DNA of 5,590 bases, taken from positions 1 to 5,590 of the forward strand of contig JAEYYL010000162.1 of NCBI GenBank assembly GCA_023430825.1. The letters run 5' to 3'. Below the pieces are notes generated by a model, which was given only the letters and a program-made list of their open reading frames with translations, did not search any database and was not told the origin of the DNA. The DNA comes from Verrucomicrobiota bacterium (GTDB lineage: Bacteria > Verrucomicrobiota > Verrucomicrobiia > Opitutales > Opitutaceae). Positions 1-5,590 of this stretch are shown piece by piece (the first letter of the stretch is position 1; every line of letters starts with the position of its first letter). The translations under genes and the position numbers were made by a program.

Positions 1-23
1 GGTCGGAGACCCGCCCTACTTTT
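1..23 (-). repeat. Partial GC-rich palindrome just after the cysN stop
   Basis: The 23 bases after the cysN TAG contain GGTC-GGA-GACC at 1-11, followed by CGCCCTAC. The right arm, GACCCGCC, would pair with GGCGGGTC, but only the last four bases of that left arm lie inside the window, so the element appears cut by the edge. In cysN orientation it would form a hairpin shortly after the stop. It could be a dispersed intergenic palindrome, a terminator for the operon, or both. No T-run can be judged because the sequence ends. The GGA loop matches the loop of the hairpin after cysH. Confidence 0.4.
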
Positions 24-1421
<1,398 letters not shown>

Positions 1422-1468
1422 CGTAAAGTATTTAGGGGCCGTTCAGGGAACGAATGAGGCCGCGGGGT

Positions 1469-2371
1469 TCAGAAGTAGCCGGCTTTCTTGCGGTCTTCCA
1501 TGGCGGCTTCGGAGGCCTTGTCGTCGGCGCGGGAGCCGCGCTCGGTCACGCGGGCGGCGGCGATTTCGGTGATGATGTCGTCGAAATTGTCGGCAGGCGA
1601 CTCGACCATGCCGGTGCTGATGATGTCACCGATGGTGCGGACGCGGACGACGAGTTCGCGGACCTGCTCGTTCGGCTTTGGCGGGAGGATGTCGTTCACC
1701 GGGAGCCACTGGCCGGCGCGGCGGACACAGTTGCGGCGGTGGCTGAAATAGATCGAGGGGACTTCGAGGTTTTCGCGGCGGATGTATTCCCAGACGTCCA
1801 TCTCGGTCCAGTTCGAGAGGGGGAAGACGCGCATGTTTTCGCCGGGGTTGAGGCGGCCGTTGAAGAGATTCCAGATTTCGGGACGCTGGTTTTTCGGGTC
1901 CCACTGGCCGAAGCTGTCGCGGAAGCTGAAGAAGCGTTCCTTGGCGCGAGCCTTTTCCTCGTCGCGGCGGGCGCCGCCGATGCAGGCGTCGAAGCGGAAT
2001 TCCTCGATGGCGGCGAGGAGCGTGGGGATTTGGAGTTTGTTGCGGCTGATCTCGCCGGGGGCGGGCGTGGCGATGCCGGAGGCGATGGCGTCCTCGACCT
2101 TGCGGACGATGAGTTTCGCGCCGAGCTGCGCGGCGCGGCGATCGCGGAATTCGTTGAGCTCGGGGAAATGGTGGCCGGTGTCGACGTTGAGCAGCGGCAT
2201 GGGCAGCTCGGACGGACGGAAGGCTTTTTCGGCGAGGCGGAGCAGGCAGATCGAGTCTTTGCCACCGGAAAAGAGCAGTGCGGGGCGCTCAAATTCGCCG
2301 GCGACTTCGCGCATCACATGGATGGCTTCGGTCTCGAGATGCTGGAGGTGGTCGAGGTGGTAATTACTCAC
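1469..2371 (-). CDS. cysD: Sulfate adenylyltransferase, catalytic subunit (CysD)
   Basis: CysD is the catalytic, PP-loop ATP-pyrophosphatase subunit of ATP sulfurylase. It forms APS and pyrophosphate from ATP and sulfate in complex with CysN. The product is 300 residues, against 302 for E. coli. The pyrophosphate-binding loop SGGKDS lies at 35-40, VDTGHHFPE at 63-71, the arginine/lysine-rich GGARRDEEKARAKER at 132-146, and FPLSNWTEMDVWEYI at 183-197. The C-terminus ends in a typical KKAGYF. The start is GTG at 2371; it aligns the N-terminus (YHLDHLQHLETEAIHVMREV) with that of E. coli CysD, so an internal ATG start is unlikely. The GTG abuts a heptamer tract and no Shine-Dalgarno sequence is visible. 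It lies 78 bp after cysH and 47 bp before cysN, and is probably cotranscribed with both. No key motif is missing. Confidence 0.96.
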   Translation of the reverse strand: MSNYHLDHLQHLETEAIHVMREVAGEFERPALLFSGGKDSICLLRLAEKAFRPSELPMPLLNVDTGHHFPELNEFRDRRAAQLGAKLIVRKVEDAIASGIATPAPGEISRNKLQIPTLLAAIEEFRFDACIGGARRDEEKARAKERFFSFRDSFGQWDPKNQRPEIWNLFNGRLNPGENMRVFPLSNWTEMDVWEYIRRENLEVPSIYFSHRRNCVRRAGQWLPVNDILPPKPNEQVRELVVRVRTIGDIISTGMVESPADNFDDIITEIAAARVTERGSRADDKASEAAMEDRKKAGYF

Positions 2372-2406
2372 GGAACGGAGAAACGGAAAACGGAGAGAGG
2401 AGGAGT
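2371..2406 (-). repeat. Degenerate heptamer tract before cysD
   Basis: Plus-strand units are CGGAA (2371-2375), CGGAGAAA (2376-2383), CGGAAAA (2384-2390) and CGGAGAGA (2391-2398), followed by GGAGGAG-like purines. In the mRNA this is a pyrimidine-rich leader with TCTCCG and TTTCCG units ending at the GTG start of cysD. It has the same orientation and CGGAG core as the tracts before cysH and in cysN, but the spacing is only roughly seven bases. Confidence 0.65.
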
Positions 2407-2420
2407 GGTGGAGGTGACGG

Positions 2421-2444
2421 AAAAACCCGACGGGACGTCGGGTT
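2421..2444 (-). terminator. Intrinsic-terminator-like hairpin after cysH
   Basis: AACCCGACG (2424-2432) and CGTCGGGTT (2436-2444) form a perfect 9-bp stem with a 3-base loop. On the minus strand the 3' arm runs into five consecutive T (complement of 2421-2425), which is the layout of a Rho-independent terminator. It begins a few bases after the cysH stop (2450-2452). It could partly attenuate transcription into cysDN, protect a processed cysI-cysH transcript from 3' decay, or be a dispersed palindrome that happens to look like a terminator. The U-run is short and interrupted by CC. Confidence 0.6.
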
Positions 2445-2449
2445 CCACC

Positions 2450-3112
2450 TCAGGCGGTGGCGGCGGCTTTGCCACCCCAGGCGGCGTGGAGGCCGCATTC
2501 GCGTTTTTCGTCGGCTTTGGCCGGATCGAAATAGTCCCACTCGTTGGGCAGGTTGTGCTGAGCCAGATAAGCTTCCATGTCGGCGTCGGAGAAGTGGAAG
2601 ACGGGGCTCACTTTGAGAGAGTTGAAATTGGCGTCGTGGGAGACGATGTCGAGGCCGGCGCGGTTGGGGTTCTGGACCTTGCGGAGGGCGGTGATCCAGA
2701 CGACGGGCGCGAGTTCGCGCATGCCGCGTTGGAACGGCTCGAGCTTCATGACGGCGCTGAATTTTTTGAGGCCTTCCTCATCCTCGGTCGTCGGGATGTC
2801 GCCGTGAATAGCGTCGCGATGAGCGGGCGTCATTTTCGGGAGGAAGGGTTTCAAGTTCAGCTTGAGCTGCGTGCGGAGCTGCTCGGCGTGCTTGTAGGTC
2901 GCCGGACGATTGTAGCCGTGATCGACCCAGAGGACGGGGATGTCGGGCTGAACCTGCGTGGCGAGATGAAGCACGACGGCCTCGTAAGGGCGGAAGTTGG
3001 TGGAAACGATCGCGCGGCCGGGCGCCTGGGCGATGGCCCAGCGGACGATGTCGAGCGGGGACTTGTCGCGCAGGTCGGCGTTGGCGGCGGCGATTTGGTC
3101 GGGAGAGAGCAT
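2450..3112 (-). CDS. cysH: Assimilatory PAPS (or APS) reductase, CysH family
   Basis: CysH enzymes reduce activated sulfate to sulfite with electrons from thioredoxin or glutaredoxin, in the cytoplasm. The 220-residue product, against 244 in E. coli, has the family landmarks in order: VSTNFRPYEAVVLHL (36-50, the modified PP-loop), DIPVLWVDHGY (57-67), KLEPFQRGMREL (123-134), WITALRKVQNPNRAGL (139-154) and the C-terminal catalytic ECGLH (205-209, Cys206). Cys206 is the only cysteine, so the paired cysteine motifs that hold the [4Fe-4S] cluster of typical bacterial APS reductases are absent. This points to a PAPS-type enzyme, although cluster-free APS reductases such as APR-B of Physcomitrella exist. 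The loop segments differ from E. coli (STNFRP for SSSFG, VDHGYNRP for TDTGYLFP), suggesting a divergent subgroup. It lies 83 bp after cysI. The ATG at 3112 gives a normal N-terminus; no Shine-Dalgarno sequence is seen. The extreme C-terminal AAWGGKAAATA is a short extra tail. Confidence 0.92.
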   Translation of the reverse strand: MLSPDQIAAANADLRDKSPLDIVRWAIAQAPGRAIVSTNFRPYEAVVLHLATQVQPDIPVLWVDHGYNRPATYKHAEQLRTQLKLNLKPFLPKMTPAHRDAIHGDIPTTEDEEGLKKFSAVMKLEPFQRGMRELAPVVWITALRKVQNPNRAGLDIVSHDANFNSLKVSPVFHFSDADMEAYLAQHNLPNEWDYFDPAKADEKRECGLHAAWGGKAAATA

Positions 3113-3114
3113 GG

Positions 3115-3164
3115 CGGAGGACGGAAGGTCGGAGAACAGAAGACGGAGAACGGAGGACGGAGTT
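3115..3164 (-). repeat. Heptamer tract in the cysI-cysH gap
   Basis: Plus-strand units are CGGAGGA (3115-3121), CGGAAGGT (3122-3129), CGGAGAA (3130-3136), CAGAAGA (3137-3143), CGGAGAA (3144-3150), CGGAGGA (3151-3157) and CGGAGTT (3158-3164): seven units, six of them exactly seven bases. In the mRNA this is a TCCTCCG/TTCTCCG-type leader immediately upstream of the cysH ATG. CGGAGTT also occurs at 1397-1403 within the cysN tract, which supports a common repeat family. Confidence 0.8.
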
Positions 3165-3168
3165 CTGA

Positions 3169-3190
3169 AGCCCGACGGGGAGGTCGGGCT
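3169..3190 (-). repeat. Hairpin just after the cysI stop
   Basis: AGCCCGAC (3169-3176) and GTCGGGCT (3183-3190) form a perfect 8-bp stem around a 6-base loop. In transcript orientation the 3' arm is followed by TCAGAAC rather than a T-run, so this is better called an intercistronic stem-loop or dispersed palindrome than a terminator. Together with the flanking TGAG stop context it resembles the cysH-cysD hairpin over about 33 bases. A role in stabilising the upstream cysI mRNA is possible but is inference. Confidence 0.65.
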
Positions 3191-3195
3191 CTAGC

Positions 3196-4944
3196 TCAGA
3201 GGGTCGGCCCAGGCGCGGTCGTGGCGGGAGCGGGAGTTTTCGCGGCAGCTTCGGCGGCGATTGCGGTGGCGGCAGCGATCTCGGGCCAGAGGACGCGGGC
3301 GGCGAAATCGCCGAAGCGTTCGTTGGCGGTGCGATCGCTCTTCCAACGCGTGAGGATGGGGCGGAGCTCGTTCTCGATGTCGGCGTCCTTGACCGTGTCT
3401 TTATAGATGCGGTTGAGGCGGGTGCCGGCTTCGTTGCCACCGAGCCAGATCTGGTAGCGGCCGGGGGCTTTGCCGACGAAGGCGATTTCCGCCATGTAAG
3501 GACGCGCGCAACCGTTGGGGCAGCCGGTGGAACGAATGATGATTTCTTCGCCGCCGAGGCCGATTTCGCCGCCGAGTTTCTCGATGCGATCGATGAGACC
3601 GGGGAGCATGCGTTCGGATTCGGCGAGGGCGAGGCCGCAGGTCGGGAGGGCCGGGCAGGCCATCGCGGCGGCGTGAAGGACGGACGCCTGGTTTTCGACC
3701 TTCACGCCATGGGCGGCGAGGACGGCGGTGATGCCGGCGCGGTCGGATTCGGGAACGTTCGCGATGATGACGTTTTGGTTCGCCGAGAGGCGGAATTCGA
3801 CGTGCGGGAATTTTTGCGCGACTTCGCGAAAGGCGGCTTTTTGCGTGTGGCCGGGAACGTCCTTGATACGGCCGGTTTCGACGAAAACGGTGAGGAAGAG
3901 CGAGCCGTCGACGGCGCGATGCCAGCCGTAAAGGTCTCCGGTCGTGGTGAACTTGTAGGGGCGGGCAGGTTCGAACGTGAGGCCGGCGCGGCGGGCGATC
4001 TCGTCGCGGGTCCAATCGGCACCGCGTTCCTCGACGACGTATTTGAAGCGGGCGTGCTTGCGGTTCGTGCGATCGCCGAAATCGCGGAAGGTGGTGAGGA
4101 CGGCCTTGGCGACGTCGATCACGCTTTCGGGTTTGATGAAGCCGATCACGTCGGCGAGGCGCGGGAAGGTTTGCGTGTTGCCGTGGCTGCGGCCCATGCC
4201 GCCGCCGATCGCAACGTTGTAACCGAGGACCTGGTCGTTTTCGACGATCGCGATGAAGCCGAGGTCGTTGGTGAACACGTCCATGTCGTTCACCGGGGGA
4301 ACGACGAAGGAAATCTTGAATTTGCGGGGGAGGTAGGTCTGGCCGTAGATCGGATCGACGAAGTTTTTGTTTTCCGGGTCGTCGAGGTTGAGTTGGACGT
4401 TGTCGACCCAGATGGCGTGGTAGGCGCGGGTCTTCGGGGCGACGGCGTGGACGGTGTTGAGGGCGTCGGCGTAAACGGCTTCGCGGGCCTTTGTGACGGC
4501 GGGGGTGGGCGACGCGGTGATGTTGCGGTTGACGTCGCCGCACGCGGCGAGGGTGGAGAGGAGGCACTCGTTGATTTTCTTCACGAGCGGACCGAGGCCG
4601 GATTTCACGACGCCGTGGAATTGAATGCACTGGCGGGTGGTGACACGCAGGGTGTCATTGCCGTAGGCGGTCGCGAGATCGTCGAAGGTGAGCCACTGGT
4701 TCGAGGTCATGACGCCGCCGGGGATACGGCTGCGGATCATCATGATGTATTTTTTCCCCGCCTTGCGCAGATCGCGATCGTCCTGCTGGTAAATGCCGTG
4801 AAACTTGGTGAATTCCTTCTCGTCGTCCGAGAAGCGGTCGAGGGAGGCGTCGGCCAGGGTCGTCGCGATCGTGCTGGCGAGCGTCGGGTTGGCCTGCTTG
4901 ATCGTCTCGTTGTGGGTAAGTGGCGCAGTGGTTGCTTCTGGCAT
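3196..4944 (-). CDS. cysI: Assimilatory sulfite reductase hemoprotein (CysI type)
   Basis: CysI carries out the six-electron reduction of sulfite to sulfide at a coupled siroheme-[4Fe-4S] centre, in the cytoplasm. The 582-residue product compares with 570 in E. coli. It shows KFHGIYQQDDRDLR (47-60), RSRIPGGVMT (71-80), TRQCIQFHG (103-111), GQTYLPRKFK (201-210), the second-repeat segment FRLSANQNVIIANVPESD (384-401), and the cluster ligands in ACPALPTC (C430, C436) and TGCPNGC (C475, C479). Anion-binding residues matching E. coli Arg83, Arg153, Lys215 and Lys217 appear to be R73, R140, K208 and K210. GKAPGRYQIWLGGN (491-504) is also typical. After about residue 555 there is an Ala/Pro/Thr-rich tail that E. 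coli lacks. No cysJ flavoprotein is present here, so the electron donor (NADPH via CysJ, or ferredoxin) cannot be decided. It is the first gene of the operon, facing the SUMT gene across 56 bp. The ATG at 4944 has no Shine-Dalgarno sequence. Confidence 0.94.
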   Translation of the reverse strand: MPEATTAPLTHNETIKQANPTLASTIATTLADASLDRFSDDEKEFTKFHGIYQQDDRDLRKAGKKYIMMIRSRIPGGVMTSNQWLTFDDLATAYGNDTLRVTTRQCIQFHGVVKSGLGPLVKKINECLLSTLAACGDVNRNITASPTPAVTKAREAVYADALNTVHAVAPKTRAYHAIWVDNVQLNLDDPENKNFVDPIYGQTYLPRKFKISFVVPPVNDMDVFTNDLGFIAIVENDQVLGYNVAIGGGMGRSHGNTQTFPRLADVIGFIKPESVIDVAKAVLTTFRDFGDRTNRKHARFKYVVEERGADWTRDEIARRAGLTFEPARPYKFTTTGDLYGWHRAVDGSLFLTVFVETGRIKDVPGHTQKAAFREVAQKFPHVEFRLSANQNVIIANVPESDRAGITAVLAAHGVKVENQASVLHAAAMACPALPTCGLALAESERMLPGLIDRIEKLGGEIGLGGEEIIIRSTGCPNGCARPYMAEIAFVGKAPGRYQIWLGGNEAGTRLNRIYKDTVKDADIENELRPILTRWKSDRTANERFGDFAARVLWPEIAAATAIAAEAAAKTPAPATTAPGPTL

Positions 4945-5000
4945 AAAGGAAACGCGAGAGTTGACTAGTTTACTAAAGAAGTAAAATCAATTTTGAACAC
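4945..5000. promoter_or_regulatory. Divergent promoter/operator region, cysI and SUMT
   Basis: This 56-bp gap between two opposed start codons is far more AT-rich than the rest of the window. It holds overlapping inverted repeats: ACTAGT (4964-4969), TAGT-TT-ACTA (4966-4975), TTTACT-N5-AGTAAA (4969-4985) and TCAA-TT-TTGA (4987-4996). A possible plus-strand promoter is TTGACT (4961-4966) and TAAAAT (4982-4987), with a short 15-bp spacer. A possible minus-strand promoter is TTGATT (4990-4985) and TAGTCA (4967-4962), spacer 17. Either would give a very short leader. The palindromes overlap both, so one repressor or activator could control the two directions together. The segment GACTAGTTTACTA loosely recalls Rrf2-family operators (IscR/CymR type), but this is weak. 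Confidence 0.5.
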
Positions 5001-5590
5001 ATGACGAGTTCCGCTGCCCAAGACGAAGACAGAACACGCCCCCGCGTCCGGTTGGTCGGTGCGGGCCCTGGGGCGCGAGACTTGATTACAGTGCGGGGGG
5101 CAAACGCCCTGGCGGAGGCGGAAGTGGTGCTATACGATGACCTTGCGAATGCGGAGCTGCTGACGTTGTGCCCGGCGGATGCGGAGAAAATCTACGTCGG
5201 AAAGCGGGCGGGGAGTCACAGCGTGAACCAAGGGGAACTGTGCACGCTCTTGGTGGCGAAGGCGCAGACCGGGAAGCGCGTGGTGCGGCTGAAGGGCGGC
5301 GATCCGATGTTTTTTGGGCGGACGGCGGAGGAATTGGAAGCGCTGGCGGTGGCGGGGATCGATTTCGAGATCGTGCCGGGGGTGACGGCGGCGTCGGCGT
5401 CGGGCGCGATGGCGGGGATTCCACTGACGCAGCGCGGTGTGACGTCGATGACGGTATTTGTCGCGGGCCATGCGTGCGCGGATCGCAACGGCGCGACGGT
5501 GGACTGGAAGGCGCTCGCGGCATTGAAGGCGACGCTGTGCATTTACATGGGGACGCGGCGGTTTTCAGAAATCGCGCGCGATCTGGTCGC
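5001..5590 (+). CDS. cobA: Uroporphyrinogen-III C-methyltransferase (SUMT), partial
   Basis: SUMT transfers two methyl groups from S-adenosylmethionine to uroporphyrinogen III, giving precorrin-2, the branch point to siroheme and cobalamin. The frame is open from the ATG at 5001 to the window edge: 196 codons of a family usually 250-280 residues long, so the C-terminus is missing. Visible motifs are VGAGPGARDLITVRGANAL (19-37), YDDLA (45-49), VGKRAGSHSVNQGEL (66-80), VRLKGGDPMFFGRT (95-108), PGVTAASA (126-133), GIPLTQR (139-145, often GIPLTHR) and VAGH (154-157), with ATLCIYMGT (177-185) near the edge. An in-frame TAA at 4974-4976 and the lack of another start between support this ATG; no Shine-Dalgarno sequence is seen. 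Its placement opposite cysI suggests a siroheme supply role for sulfite reductase. Whether it is stand-alone or fused to a further domain (as in CysG or HemD fusions) cannot be seen. Confidence 0.93.
   Translation, partial: MTSSAAQDEDRTRPRVRLVGAGPGARDLITVRGANALAEAEVVLYDDLANAELLTLCPADAEKIYVGKRAGSHSVNQGELCTLLVAKAQTGKRVVRLKGGDPMFFGRTAEELEALAVAGIDFEIVPGVTAASASGAMAGIPLTQRGVTSMTVFVAGHACADRNGATVDWKALAALKATLCIYMGTRRFSEIARDLV

Noticed and set aside
1441..1451. Small inverted repeat GTTC-AGG-GAAC in the cysD-cysN gap
   Set aside because: A 4-bp stem is expected by chance, and there is no T-run or similarity to the other two hairpins.
1454..3406. 650-codon open frame on the plus strand across cysD and cysH
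   Set aside because: It is antisense to three well-supported enzymes and has the Gly/Val/Glu/Asp-rich composition expected when strong GC bias at third codon positions removes stops on the opposite strand. No recognisable domain is seen.
3673..4968. 431-codon plus-strand open frame opposite cysI
   Set aside because: It is an antisense shadow with the same skewed composition, and it would run through the divergent promoter region.
5086..5542. Minus-strand open frames opposite SUMT
   Set aside because: They are Pro/Ser/Arg-rich shadows; the plus-strand frame has the complete series of SUMT motifs and is open to the edge.

Overview
This is a high-GC window holding a compact assimilatory sulfate reduction locus. 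Four genes run leftwards on the minus strand in the order cysI (sulfite reductase hemoprotein), cysH (PAPS/APS reductase), cysD and cysN (the two subunits of ATP sulfurylase). A fifth gene, a siroheme-pathway uroporphyrinogen-III C-methyltransferase (SUMT/CobA), starts 56 bp from cysI, runs rightwards and is cut by the right edge. No stretch over 300 bp lacks a gene, and I see no RNA gene, mobile element or CRISPR array.

How the genes work together: CysD and CysN activate sulfate to APS with ATP and GTP. CysH reduces the activated sulfate to sulfite with thiol reductant. CysI reduces sulfite to sulfide using siroheme and a [4Fe-4S] cluster. The divergent SUMT makes precorrin-2, the precursor of that siroheme. 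Missing from the window are an APS kinase (cysC), a flavoprotein reductase (cysJ), the later siroheme enzymes and sulfate transport. CysH has only the single catalytic cysteine of the PAPS-type enzymes, so the missing APS kinase is a real question.

Organism: protein sequences and composition suggest a free-living, high-GC Gram-negative bacterium. The intergenic style (GGA-loop GC palindromes and CGGAGNN heptamer tracts) reminds me of Opitutaceae (Verrucomicrobiota). This is recognition from memory, not a database result.

The enzymes are conventional. The noncoding architecture is the part worth a second look. The two larger gaps inside the operon have the same plan: stop codon, GC-rich hairpin, pyrimidine-rich heptamer tract in the mRNA, next start codon. 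At cysN the heptamer tract lies inside the reading frame and is translated as an N-terminal tail, where a one-unit change in copy number would shift the frame. The 56-bp divergent promoter region is AT-rich and packed with overlapping short palindromes. None of the five starts has an obvious Shine-Dalgarno sequence. I found no evidence of a wholly new biological system.
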